Made by a program: the position numbers and the translations under genes. DNA of 64,000 bases from Pirellulales bacterium (GTDB lineage Bacteria > Planctomycetota > Planctomycetia > Pirellulales > JALHPA01). Under the pieces are notes generated by a model. That model saw nothing but the letters and a program-made list of their open reading frames with translations. It was not told where the DNA came from and did not search any database. The stretch spans positions 1-64,000 of the forward strand of contig JANRLT010000066.1 of NCBI GenBank assembly GCA_033762255.1, in the 5' to 3' direction. Of this stretch, positions 18,401 through 28,900 are shown piece after piece (the stretch's first letter is position 1; each line of letters begins with the position of its first letter).

Positions 18401-21400
18401 TTATTCCAGAATCATATTGGACGCAAAGAACTGTTCGCGGGCGCTTTTGGATAAGCGTTGGCGGGAATTTGTCGCTTGTGGTGTATGCCATAACAGACCG
18501 GCGGCTTGATCCGTGGCAAGACTATTATCCGACAATAAGAGTTCGCCGTTGAAATCCGAAACGTCGTCTCCCAGGCTGGCCAAGATCTCACCCAGGGAAA
18601 GCGGATTACCCACTCCCGCGTTAAGATTGCTGTCGATCGCCACGTAATCGCTGGTAGTGACCATGCCGTCAAAGTCGCTATCCCCCAGGATCCAGCCGCC
18701 GACACCACCGGGAGTGGCTAAGCCTAAGTTTGCGTCAATCACCACATAGTCGCCGCCGTTGACCTGGCCATCCAGGTTCATATCGCCGGGATACGTAAAC
18801 CGAACAATAATCTGGTTAAAGCCCGTCCCCGCGCCGCTGTCACCCAAGATTAAGTCATAAAAGGGCGCGGCGATGTCGCCAAAATTGGCAATGGCGTTGT
18901 CCACGGGGACCAGCACCCGGGTGCCGCCGCTATCCTGGACGGTGGTGCTGCCGATGACCGGCACTCCGGTTCCCCCGGCAAAAAACTGATCCACCGCCGC
19001 GGTGATCGTCGCCAGGGGATTTGTCCCCAGGGGATCATAAAACAACACCAAATCATTATCGTTGAGATCCAGCGTGCTGTTGTTTCCCAACGTCAAGACC
19101 CCCGCAACCACGACCAGTCCCGTGGCTCCGCCGTCAGGTTGGACAACCAAACGGGTGGGCGTGGCTTCGGTTCCCGGGTCCAAAGTTAAGTTGTTGGCAC
19201 GGAGTCCGGCCACGGTAAGGGTTTTTTCGGCATTGACCAGAACATTTTTTGACCCGGCCAACGTAAGCGGCCCGGCAAGCGCGACCACGCCATCAATACT
19301 GACGGCGCTGGTCCCATCCCCCGGATTGAGGGTGGTCGCCGCGGCGGTCAGGTTGTCCCGTAGGATGATCCCGCTGGCGGCGGACAGATTGATCGTGCCG
19401 GTCGGGCCAACATCCAGCGTGGCCCCCAGGTTTTGACTGATGGTGTCAAAGCCACTGGCCTGCAAGTTGCCCCCCACGACCGAAAGCAAACCATTAAAAA
19501 CCAGCGTATCCCCCGCGTCCCCGCCCCCCGTCACCGTGAGGCCGTGGCCTAACGGGCCCAGTGTGACCGTATCGGGGTTATCGCCCGTGGCGATCGTTAG
19601 CGAGGCGACCGTGCCGGCGGGGCCGGTCACGGTGTTGGTCCCGCCGCCGGTCCAACCCGCCGCCATCGCGGCGTTGGTCAGGATAATCACCTGGGCATTG
19701 TCCGTAAGCTGGTATTCGGCGCCAGCGTTTATTAGGGCTAGGGACAGGGTGTTGGCCACTCCCGCACGACCGGTAAAGGTGATGAGGCCGTTGTCAAAAT
19801 CCAGATTAGGAGCGAGGGTGGTATTGGGGTTAATCGTGACGGTGATCGTGGCGATGTTTGACGTGGCGTTGGCCGAGTCCGTGATCTGAAAGGTAAAGCT
19901 GTCGCCGCCGGATTCGCCGGGAAGCGGGGTGTACGTGTATGCCCCGGTGGCGGGATCGGTGATGTTCACGGTCCCTTTGGTCCCCTGCGCGACGATGGCG
20001 TACGTCAGGCTAGAACTATCGACATCATTACCGGTCAGCGCGCCGTTAAATGGCGTCTCATAGTCGGTGGTGAGCACGCCGTCATTGGCGACGGGAGAGT
20101 CGTTGATGGGGGAGATATTGACCGTGACGGTGGCCACCGTGGAAAGTCCCCCCTCGTCATCGGTGATTTGAAAGGTAAAGCTGTCGGGCCCGGCGGCGTC
20201 AGGCAGGGGAGTATAAGTAAACGCGCCGGTGGCGGGATCCACCACAACCACCGTTCCCAGGGTCCCCTGGTCCACCACGGCATAAGTCAAGGTCGCGCTA
20301 TCGATATCGCTACCAGTGAGCATGCCGTTAAAGACGGTGTCCTCTGTCGGCGCGATGCTTTGATTATTGGCCACGGGGGGATCGTTGACCGGGGTAATGG
20401 TCACGCTGACCGTGGCGGTGTTGGAGACGGCGTTTAGGTCGTCCGTGATCTTAAAAGTAAAACTATCGCTGCCGGTGGCGTTGGCAAAGGGCGTATAACG
20501 AAAACTGCCGCTTGCGGGATTTACCACCGTAAAGAATCCCTTGGTCCCCTGCCCCACCACCGAATACGTCAAATCGATGCTATCGGGATCGCTGCCGGTG
20601 AGAATGCCATTAAATTCGCCATCCTCCGCGACGGTAAGGGTCCGATTATTAGCCTGCGGCGCGTCGTTAATGGGGGTAATGTTAATGGTAACGACGCCAG
20701 GCGCGCTATTGGCCGTTCCATCAAAGGCGAAATATGTAAACGTATCGGTCCCGGTGGCATTGGCGTCGGGAATGTAGGTAAAGCTGCCGTTTGCGTTTAG
20801 CGTGACGTCCCCTTTGGTGGGCTGGGCGTTCAGCGTGGCGGTCAGGGTGTTGCCGTTGACATCGATGTCATTGGTTAGCACATTCCCAAGTAAACTGGTG
20901 TCCTCGTTAATGGTAAAGCTTTCGGGATTTGCCCCGGCGGGCACGTTCGGATTAACGATTCGCACATTGGAAAAGTCCGCCCGCCCGGGATTGGTCGCGG
21001 AACCGTTATTCGACGTGTGGGCCAGGCCGACTTGCACGGTGGTCCCCATGGCGATGGTTTGGGAGGTCCCCATTTGGGTCCAGGTTGTGCCATCGGGGGA
21101 ATAAAAGGCGGTGAACACATTTCCCACGCGCGTGAGACGCACCCACTGGGGATCGGTGATGCCCGCGACGGTGGTGCCATTGGCGTTGCCGCCGGTGGTG
21201 GTCCGATACTGAAAGGCCGCGCCGCTATCGCCTGAGATCAGCGCAAACGCGTACTGCGAGTTGATGCCGGTGGTGGAGCGGATCATAACGCCCGCCTTGG
21301 CCCAGGCGGCCACATTTTCCACGTTGTCCACGCGGGCGATAATGCTGACATCCCCGCTGACCGTCAATCGCGTAAAGCGAAAGTTGTCGGTGGTGCCCCA

Positions 21401-24301
21401 GACATCATTACTGCCGATGTAATCCGAATAAACACCGTTCAGGTAATGGACCTGACCGGGAAAAGGCGCGGTCCCGATGTCCGTGCTGGTCCAGGGAAGC
21501 GGCAGGGAATTGCCATTGGTGACCACGGCCAGATCCTTTGGCGAACCTAAAATCGCGCCGCTCATGCCGCGCACGCGATACACATATTTCGTAAACAGGT
21601 TTAAGCCCGTATCGTTGTAGGTCAAGACATTGGCCGCCGGACTAGCGATGGTGGTAAAGTTGACTCCATCGGTCGAGCGTTCCAGTCGATACCCGGTCTC
21701 GCCCGTCAAATCCGACCAGTTCAGCGTGACCGAGGTTGTGGTCTTGGCGGAACTGGTAAAGGTGGCCACCGCGGGAAGCGGGGTCTGGGTGCTAACCACG
21801 GTGGAAGTGGCAGCATCCCCCAGGGAATCCAGAGTGACGATGCGGTAATAGTAGGTTAGCGTCCCCGAGAGCCCGGTGTTGGTATAACTGGGGATTTGGG
21901 CCGCTAGGTTGGCGATGGTGCTCCAGGTGGTCCCATTTGTCGAGCGTTCGACGCGGTAGCCGGTCTCTCCCGCAACTTCCCGCCAGTCCAGGATCAGGCT
22001 GGTTGTGGTCCAGGTGGAAACGGTAAAATTGGTCACCGCCCCCGCGCGGGTAGTCGCGCTCACGACCGCACTGGGGGCGGAAACGGTCGAGTTTTCATTG
22101 GCGCGAATGCGATAAAAGTGCATTAACGCGCTGGTGCGGCCGGTATCGGTAAAGGTGGTGGTGTTGGCCGCGACCGTCCCCGCCGTGACAAAGCTGACGC
22201 CGTCGGTCGAACGCTCGATGGTGTAGCCGGTTTCGCCGGCGCCGTTGGTCCAGCTGAGGCTAACGCTGGTGCTGGTGATGCCGGTCACGGTCAAACCCGT
22301 GGGGGCGGCCAAGGCGTTGAGCGTGGGGAGCGTGTTGGCGTCGCTAATGTTGCCGGTCATGGCCACATCGGTAAAGGTCGCATGGTTGGTCAGGCGATCC
22401 TCATGCGCGGTGGTGGCCAGGCCGATCAGCACCGTCGAGGCCATGCTGGTGGTGTGGGTAGAGACCAGCGTCCAGGGATCGGCGGCGTTGGTTTTGACAA
22501 AGCCGGTAAACGTATTTCCCGAACGCACCAGGCGCACATATCGCTGGGTAAAGGCCCCGCCGTTAGTGGCGGAACTGCCGGAGTTTGCTCCCGCGGTGTC
22601 GCGCCAGGACATTTGCGCGCCATTCGCCGAGGATAACTGCATAAAAACATTCCTGGAATTCGCCGCGGTGGTTTCGCGGATCATAACCCCCGTTTTGGCC
22701 CAGCCATTCGTTGGATCGAGACTGGTGACGCGGGCCTCGATGGATCCATCCCCGGTCAATTTTTGAAAGGCATATTGAAACTCATCCGCCGTCCCCCAAA
22801 TGTCACTCCCCGAACCAGCCACGGTAAAGGTGCTGGTGGTCGGATTGTAATGGGAATATCCGGCGTGCCCCACGCCGCCGATATCCTGGTTGGCCCAATT
22901 GGCCGATTGGGTGGAGAGGGCGTTTGCCACCGCGATATTATAGGTTCCGACATCGCCGTAGTTTCCCGCGCTACTGACAAACGCATAATACGTTCCCGCG
23001 GGCAGGGTCACCGTGACGGTCTGGTTATTAAAGACAGGACTGTTGCCTATGGCCAATAAGGCGTTGGCGGCATTGCGAATTTCCAGCTTGGCGTCCAAGC
23101 CGCTGGGGTAATCCATCCCCACATTGATCGTGTAATTGCCGCCGGTGGAGGTAAAGGAAAACGCATCCACGTCGGCCAGGCGCTCGATGATCCCGCTTTT
23201 GATCTGGTAACCGCCGCTGCTAGTTAGCGCGCTGGCGGTGGCAATCGTCCCGCCATAATCATCCGCGCGATAACCATCCCCGCCATAATTATCCAAATCA
23301 GCAGCGATCACCGCCAAATCATCCTGCAGGGTGCTGGGGGAGCCAGACGGGTGTCCCAGCCACCATTTCTTGACCAATCCCGCGTAATCCACACCCATGA
23401 TCGCGCCGTGATAATCGTCCTGCGCGCCGCGATATTCGGCTACTTTCTGGGCATTAGCGTCATAAGTGGATTGATGCGACAAGCCAAAGTTATGCCCCAC
23501 TTCATGAGCGATGCCCGATTGCCGCGTTCGCGCGTCGCCGCTTTGGTTAAATGATTCGACCTCACTGTTGGGAAAAACATTGACGTAACTATAGCCGCCG
23601 CTGATATTGTTTCCCGAAATGTGCCAAGCCTTGGGCCGCGCTGCGGTATAGACGGTGGTCACGTTCACATTGAACATGGCGAAATAGTTGGAAATATGCC
23701 GCCAGGCCTCGGCAATTTCCTTTTGTTCGTTAACGCTAAAGGTCGCCGGGTTGCCATCGGTGTCATAGGCGGTCGTGGCACTGCCGGTATCCCCGTCAAA
23801 GTCCAGATAAATATCCGCCGGGGCGCTGGCAAAGCTGTTTAAAATGGGCAGGCCAGCCGCGGTGACGGCATAGGTAATCGGAACGCCCAGCCATTGAAAC
23901 CCGCCAAAGCCCGCGCTTTGTCCTTCGGGGGGTTCATCATGATCATGCCCGGCATGATTCTGAGGACCGGCCAAACAGGTGGTTAATTCACATGAACTAA
24001 TTACCGTGGAAGAGCCTTCCACCGTGGCGTCCTTTAACCAGGTGTTGGGAATCTCGCGGGGGGCATAATTGGCGATGGTAGAGTTAGCAACGTTGCCGTT
24101 GACAGAGAGCGACTCTAATTCGACATTTCCCGCGTGCTCCGCGCATAGGGCAATCCGCGGTTCTAATAACTCACACAACGCCAAGCGGGAGCGCCGCAGT
24201 TGATTCTGCTGACCGCGGGACGATTTGTCCCGTTGACCGCGAGCAGACTTTCGTGTAGTGCCAAAAAATGAATGCAGTTGCTTGATGTTCCGCCAACTCA
24301 T
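18401..24301 (-). CDS. Giant LEPR / metzincin / fibronectin / cadherin-like surface protein with dockerin-like C-terminus
   Basis: A 1966-residue protein. The N-terminus is basic with the planctomycete motif LEPRIAL at residues 46-52 in place of a classical signal peptide. A metzincin-type zinc protease site, HEVGHNFGLSH (residues 266-276), is followed by a Met-turn GAIMGVDY. Next come a pre-peptidase-like beta domain (SFTSTGGNYTINVGMDYPSG), two concanavalin-like domains (GWAKTGVMIRETT and AWAKAGVMIRSTT), fibronectin type III units (TGYTIERSTDGVSF, TGYRVERSTNGTTW) and four to five cadherin-like units (NEDTSLLGNVLTNDIDVNGN, ATGSDSFTFKITDD). The end has a dockerin-like pair (GDMNLDGQVNGGDYVVID, DSDFDGMVTTSDYVAID). 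About 200 residues there match the end of the 1800-residue protein, but there is no PEP-CTERM tail. It is likely a secreted protease/adhesin. Confidence 0.88.
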   Translation of the reverse strand: MSWRNIKQLHSFFGTTRKSARGQRDKSSRGQQNQLRRSRLALCELLEPRIALCAEHAGNVELESLSVNGNVANSTIANYAPREIPNTWLKDATVEGSSTVISSCELTTCLAGPQNHAGHDHDEPPEGQSAGFGGFQWLGVPITYAVTAAGLPILNSFASAPADIYLDFDGDTGSATTAYDTDGNPATFSVNEQKEIAEAWRHISNYFAMFNVNVTTVYTAARPKAWHISGNNISGGYSYVNVFPNSEVESFNQSGDARTRQSGIAHEVGHNFGLSHQSTYDANAQKVAEYRGAQDDYHGAIMGVDYAGLVKKWWLGHPSGSPSTLQDDLAVIAADLDNYGGDGYRADDYGGTIATASALTSSGGYQIKSGIIERLADVDAFSFTSTGGNYTINVGMDYPSGLDAKLEIRNAANALLAIGNSPVFNNQTVTVTLPAGTYYAFVSSAGNYGDVGTYNIAVANALSTQSANWANQDIGGVGHAGYSHYNPTTSTFTVAGSGSDIWGTADEFQYAFQKLTGDGSIEARVTSLDPTNGWAKTGVMIRETTAANSRNVFMQLSSANGAQMSWRDTAGANSGSSATNGGAFTQRYVRLVRSGNTFTGFVKTNAADPWTLVSTHTTSMASTVLIGLATTAHEDRLTNHATFTDVAMTGNISDANTLPTLNALAAPTGLTVTGITSTSVSLSWTNGAGETGYTIERSTDGVSFVTAGTVAANTTTFTDTGRTSALMHFYRIRANENSTVSAPSAVVSATTRAGAVTNFTVSTWTTTSLILDWREVAGETGYRVERSTNGTTWSTIANLAAQIPSYTNTGLSGTLTYYYRIVTLDSLGDAATSTVVSTQTPLPAVATFTSSAKTTTSVTLNWSDLTGETGYRLERSTDGVNFTTIASPAANVLTYNDTGLNLFTKYVYRVRGMSGAILGSPKDLAVVTNGNSLPLPWTSTDIGTAPFPGQVHYLNGVYSDYIGSNDVWGTTDNFRFTRLTVSGDVSIIARVDNVENVAAWAKAGVMIRSTTGINSQYAFALISGDSGAAFQYRTTTGGNANGTTVAGITDPQWVRLTRVGNVFTAFYSPDGTTWTQMGTSQTIAMGTTVQVGLAHTSNNGSATNPGRADFSNVRIVNPNVPAGANPESFTINEDTSLLGNVLTNDIDVNGNTLTATLNAQPTKGDVTLNANGSFTYIPDANATGTDTFTYFAFDGTANSAPGVVTINITPINDAPQANNRTLTVAEDGEFNGILTGSDPDSIDLTYSVVGQGTKGFFTVVNPASGSFRYTPFANATGSDSFTFKITDDLNAVSNTATVSVTITPVNDPPVANNQSIAPTEDTVFNGMLTGSDIDSATLTYAVVDQGTLGTVVVVDPATGAFTYTPLPDAAGPDSFTFQITDDEGGLSTVATVTVNISPINDSPVANDGVLTTDYETPFNGALTGNDVDSSSLTYAIVAQGTKGTVNITDPATGAYTYTPLPGESGGDSFTFQITDSANATSNIATITVTINPNTTLAPNLDFDNGLITFTGRAGVANTLSLALINAGAEYQLTDNAQVIILTNAAMAAGWTGGGTNTVTGPAGTVASLTIATGDNPDTVTLGPLGHGLTVTGGGDAGDTLVFNGLLSVVGGNLQASGFDTISQNLGATLDVGPTGTINLSAASGIILRDNLTAAATTLNPGDGTSAVSIDGVVALAGPLTLAGSKNVLVNAEKTLTVAGLRANNLTLDPGTEATPTRLVVQPDGGATGLVVVAGVLTLGNNSTLDLNDNDLVLFYDPLGTNPLATITAAVDQFFAGGTGVPVIGSTTVQDSGGTRVLVPVDNAIANFGDIAAPFYDLILGDSGAGTGFNQIIVRFTYPGDMNLDGQVNGGDYVVIDANLGLATPGGVGGWILGDSDFDGMVTTSDYVAIDSNLNAGVGNPLSLGEILASLGDDVSDFNGELLLSDNSLATDQAAGLLWHTPQATNSRQRLSKSAREQFFASNMILE

Positions 24302-24606
24302 GCTCGCGCACTCCCGGATGGTGGGTGTTCACAATGGAATTCCCACGATAGGTTAGAATTCTCTGTTCTTGCCGATTACCAACAGACCGTTGGTACAAAA
24401 CCGGGGCATAGCTCACACCAGGGTTTGTCAGCACGCGCGCCTCACTTACGCGTCATCACAAATTCTTCCCTGCTCTGCCACCGCTCGCCTTCGTTCCTTT
24501 GGCCATTATCAGAACGAATTCAGTTCAGTTTGGCAATCTCAACTGACTGTAACAGTTTGTGAACATTTTGAAATGATTATGTACGGAATCTATTCCACGG
24601 GAAAGA
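24302..24606. other. Intergenic region upstream of the LEPR protein gene
   Basis: About 305 bases between the stop of the Ldh gene and the start of the LEPR gene, both on the minus strand. It probably holds the LEPR gene promoter. No clear consensus or repeat was seen. Confidence 0.4.
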
Positions 24607-25656
24607 TTATTGTGAAAATTCTACGCCTAGATTGCTCGCTAATGTTAGGAGTTGGTTCCAATTTGCCTGGTCTATAGGAATTCCCCGCGCTGTTCGTTCC
24701 CCCAGGCACTGACGTTCTGGATCGCCCGCCAATTGGATCTTTTCCACTCCGGAGGCTAGCGGGGTATTTCGTATGAAATTGAGCAGTTGCGCCACTTCGT
24801 CACGAAAATGCTCCGCGCCGCCTAATGCCGCCGGATCAAAAACCTGCATAAAGACGCAATTTCCATTCTGATTGAGCGGTTGTTCACGAATGCAAACCCC
24901 GCCACTCAACGCTCCGGCAAAGATCTCCACCATCATCCCCAGGGCAAAACCCTTAAACCCCTGTTCGCCCCCCAAGGGCAAAATTGTTCCCGGAGGACTA
25001 CCATAAAGCGTGTTGGGGTCGGTCGTGGGTTGCCCTTGATTGTCTAAAAGCCACCCCGTAGGTACCTGTTGACCGGCAATTTTGCGCAGGCGGACCTTTC
25101 CCTCGGCGGTGGCACTGGTGCCAAAATCCAGGATAAGCGGCCCATTCTCGGCTGGCACGCCAAAAGCTAGCGGGTTTGTCCCCAGTCGCGGGGCGATGCC
25201 TCCCGGAGGCGCCACTCGCCGGGCATGGCCATGTGTATTGACCATTAGCATGCTCACCATCCCCGCTTCCGCCGCTAATTCGCAATATTCCCCTAACCTG
25301 CCAATATGGCTGCTGCGGATCAGTGTTCCCACAGCCACCCCTGTGGTTTTAACCATATCCAAAAGCAAATCTAACAATCTTCTCATTTGAGTTTGGCCGA
25401 AGCCCCAATGACCATCCGCCTGAATGATTGCCGGCTGTTGGCGGATGATTGTAAAGTCTGCCCCGGCAACGACTTCCCGCTTGTTTAGGGCTTCTAGATA
25501 GTAGGGAATACGCATGACTCCATGAGAATCATGACCCCGCAGGTTGGCCTGAACCAAACTATGCGCCACCAGGGAGGCTTCGGCGGCGGATAAGCCCCCG
25601 GCTTGCAAGAGGTTCTGGGCAAAATGGGTTAATTGAGCGGAACTAATTTGAGGCAT
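24607..25656 (-). CDS. Ldh-family NAD(P)-dependent malate/L-lactate/sulfolactate-type dehydrogenase
   Basis: A 349-residue member of the malate/L-lactate dehydrogenase family that does not use a Rossmann fold (MdH/YbiC/ComC type). Conserved stretches are NLRGHDSHGVMRIPYY, SSHIGRLGEYCELAAEAGM, NTHGHARRVAPPGG, LGTNPLAFGVPA and EGKVRLRKIAGQQVPTGW. The region GGEQGFKGFALGMMVEI is the family's cofactor loop. The frame opens at 25686, but ATG 25656 (MPQISSAQL) fits the family's usual N-terminus and has GAGG a few bases on. The substrate is a 2-hydroxy acid; which one cannot be told from sequence. It is divergent from the secretin-N array and not obviously linked to it. Confidence 0.9.
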   Translation of the reverse strand: MPQISSAQLTHFAQNLLQAGGLSAAEASLVAHSLVQANLRGHDSHGVMRIPYYLEALNKREVVAGADFTIIRQQPAIIQADGHWGFGQTQMRRLLDLLLDMVKTTGVAVGTLIRSSHIGRLGEYCELAAEAGMVSMLMVNTHGHARRVAPPGGIAPRLGTNPLAFGVPAENGPLILDFGTSATAEGKVRLRKIAGQQVPTGWLLDNQGQPTTDPNTLYGSPPGTILPLGGEQGFKGFALGMMVEIFAGALSGGVCIREQPLNQNGNCVFMQVFDPAALGGAEHFRDEVAQLLNFIRNTPLASGVEKIQLAGDPERQCLGERTARGIPIDQANWNQLLTLASNLGVEFSQ

Positions 25657-25832
25657 GATGTATCTGAAAAATGCTGGGGCATTCAAAAAACTGTGGGAAT
25701 CCCTATGCCAGAATTAACCTAAAACTAACATGAAAGTCACACCGCCCAGGTGGCTGTAGATAGCAGAGACCTGGAATTTAGAACTTTATAGCAGATGCGA
25801 GACACTATTTACTGACTTGTGACAAAAATAAC

Positions 25833-25862
25833 TTGAGTTCTCCGGCAGGGGCGGGGCATAAT
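25833..25862 (+). promoter_or_regulatory. Candidate promoter of the secretin-N array
   Basis: TTGAGT (25833-25838), an 18-base spacer, and CATAAT (25857-25862), about 40 bases before ATG 25904. Match to the sigma-70 consensus is 4/6 and 5/6. Confidence 0.45.
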
Positions 25863-25903
25863 AATACGTTGCGGTAAACCACACACTTGCAAAGGGAAGA
25901 GGC

Positions 25904-28900
25904 ATGCCACGGGAACTTTTAACACCCGGAACCAAAAGATTATCTTGTCTAACCGGGATTTTGCAGAAATATGCAGTTCCAAGCTGGCGTATATATCTGG
26001 GCTGGCTTATTAATCTGGGCAGGCGGGTTAGCCTAGCCATGGTCGCGGTTGGAATTTTCTATTTCGTAGGTGGCTTTCCACTCTGTGTGGCCCAAGACGT
26101 GGTGCTTACCGAAGGAGCCACTGCTGATGGCAAGGTGATGATAACGCCTGGCAGCGATGTACCCATAGCGGTTACCGCCGAAGCAACCAAAGCCCCCGAA
26201 AACCCTGGCGAGTCAAAACCAGAAGAGGACAAAGAAAAGGGTAAAGAAGGGGAGAAACCAAAACCAGGAGACAAAAGCGCCGCCGACCAGGTGGAATTTA
26301 AAATACTGACCCGGGGAGATGTCAAACCACGGGAAAAGCCGGATGCCAAGGAGTTTGATGTCCGTCCCGATGCCGCGGGGATGGTGCAGTTCAACTTTCG
26401 CAGCCAGCCCTGGCCCGAAGTGTTGGATTGGTTGGCGACAATATCCAACATGAGTTTGGATTGGCAGGAACTGCCTGGGGATTATTTAAATCTGAGCATG
26501 ACGCGTCCCCACAGCGTGGAAACCACGCGCGATTTAATCAACCGGCATCTGTTGGCCCGCGGTTTTACCCTGTTGGAAAATGACGGCGTGTTAAGTGTGG
26601 TCAACCTCAAAAAGCTTAATCCCGCCTTTGTCCCACGGGTGGAACCTGCCGATATCCACAAGTATCAACCCCATAGCTTTATCAAAGTTTCGTTTCCATT
26701 ATCCAGTATGGTTGCGGATGACACCGTGGCCGAGCTAAAACCGCTCCTTAGCCCGCATGGCGTGCTCACCGCGCTAAAAAACACTAATCGCGTCGAAATT
26801 ATTGATACCGCGCTCAACATCCAGCAATTAAGCCAACTCCTCAAGCAAGAACAAACCCCCGCCGTTCAAGAACGCCAAGTTCGCGAGTTTACCATCCGCC
26901 ATGTCCGCGCGGCCGAACTGCGCGAGCAGGTTATGTCGCTGTTGGGCATCGAGGAAAAGAAGAAAAAAGGGGGCGCTATGACCCCGGAAGAGATGGCGAT
27001 GCAGCAACAAGAAATGCAGATGCAAATGCAGATGCAACAGCAACAGCAGCAATCCGGCGGGGCACCGCCCAAAGACAATAAACCCCAGGTGAACTTGGTG
27101 GCAAATATTCGGACCAACAGCCTGTTGGCCCACGCGCCGCCGGACAAAATGGCCATTATTGAACAAGCGGTCAAGCTGCTGGATGTGCCCAATCAAACCA
27201 GTCAAGAGATCTTGGCAAATGCGAACCGCGTCCAGGTCTATCGGCTGGCGACGCTCGATCCCGATGTGGTGGTCAAATCGCTTAACGACCTGGGGGTTTT
27301 AGAGCCGGCCACCAAGCTGCAAATCGACCAGAAAAACAAATCAATCGTGGCCTACGCCTCTATTGTCGATCATTTGACCATTAAAGCGCTCATCACCCGG
27401 TTGGATGGGAGCGGACGTAAGTTTGAGGTGATCACCCTGCGCCGCTTGCCCGCTGATTATGTGGCGGGGACGATCGACTTTATGATGGCGGGCAATAAAG
27501 GGGACGAACAACAACCTCGCCGCCGCAGCTACTTTTTTGACTACTACGGCGATAACCAAAAGGAAAACGACCAGGACAAGGACAAATTTCGCGTCGATGC
27601 CGATATCGAGCATAATCGCCTGCTGATCTGGGCGAATCCCCTGGAACTGGCGGAAGTGGAAAATCTGCTGGTTAAATTAGGCGAAATCTCCGACCGGAAT
27701 CAAATAAATTCCTCGATGCGGGTGATCAATATCCCCGCGGGTTTGGATCGTGATCAATTTTTACGTCAATTACAAAAGACCTGGCCGACGGTTTCGCCCA
27801 ACCCGTTGCAATTGCCTCAAAATGAGCCAACGATTATTCCGCGGGAGGTGGCGCCACCCCCAGCTCCCGCCCCCAAAAATGATCAGCCCTTTAATGGCAA
27901 CCCCGCATTAGAACCACTACCCACGACCTCCACGGGCAACCCCCCCAAGCCCGCCAGTTCCACTCCGTCGTCCGTTCCGGCACCGGAAGTAAACAAGACC
28001 GCCCTGGCCATCCCGTTAAAGGTGTCACCCAGCTTTACGCTCGTGGGAAATGACCGCCCCGCCGTTGCGGCTGAATCCAGCACTTCAGAAGCTTCTGCCC
28101 AGAGCGATGGATCGTTGTCGCCACATGCCAGTGAGGCGGCGGTATCGGTCGCCAACCGCGCGGATGCGTCTTCTTTGCCGCAGATCGCCACGCCACCGGT
28201 CAAGCTTATCTGGGGTTACGATAATCAACTGCTGATTAGCTCCACCGATCCCGCAGCCTTGGATTTGCTCGAAGATTTGATGCTGGACTTGGCTCCTCCC
28301 CGCCCCGACTACAAAATTTTTCAATTGCGGTATGCCAGCTCGTTCTGGGTGGCAAAAAATTTGCAGGATTACTTTAGTGAAAAAGAAGACGACAAGAATA
28401 ATAACGTCCGGCGGGTCTATTTTTATGACAGCGAGGAAAACAAAAAAACCGAGGCCCAGCGCCGCCTGTCCAAACGCCGTCCACTTAAATTTATTGATGA
28501 CCTGGATACCAACACCATTTTGGTCAGCGGCGCCGACCCTGGACAACTGCGGATTATTGAGGAGCTAATCAAAGCCTATGACAAGCCCGATCCGGTGAAT
28601 TCCCAATCCGCCCGCGTCACCACCACCATCCGCCTCCAATACGCCAAGGCGCAAATCGTGGGGGACGCCGTCAAGGATGTTTACCGTGATTTGCTGAGCT
28701 CCAATGACAAGGCCCTCCAAAACGGCGGTGGCCAACAAGAAACCAAACGCCCCCCCGGTGACACCTACATTTTTAACGAGGGGGGAGAAGGGAGTGGCGA
28801 GGAAAAGCGGACCCAAGTGAGCTTTAAGGGGAAACTGTCGATCGGCATCGACGAGTATTCCAATACGCTGCTCATTTCGACGGAGGGGGAAAACCTGATG

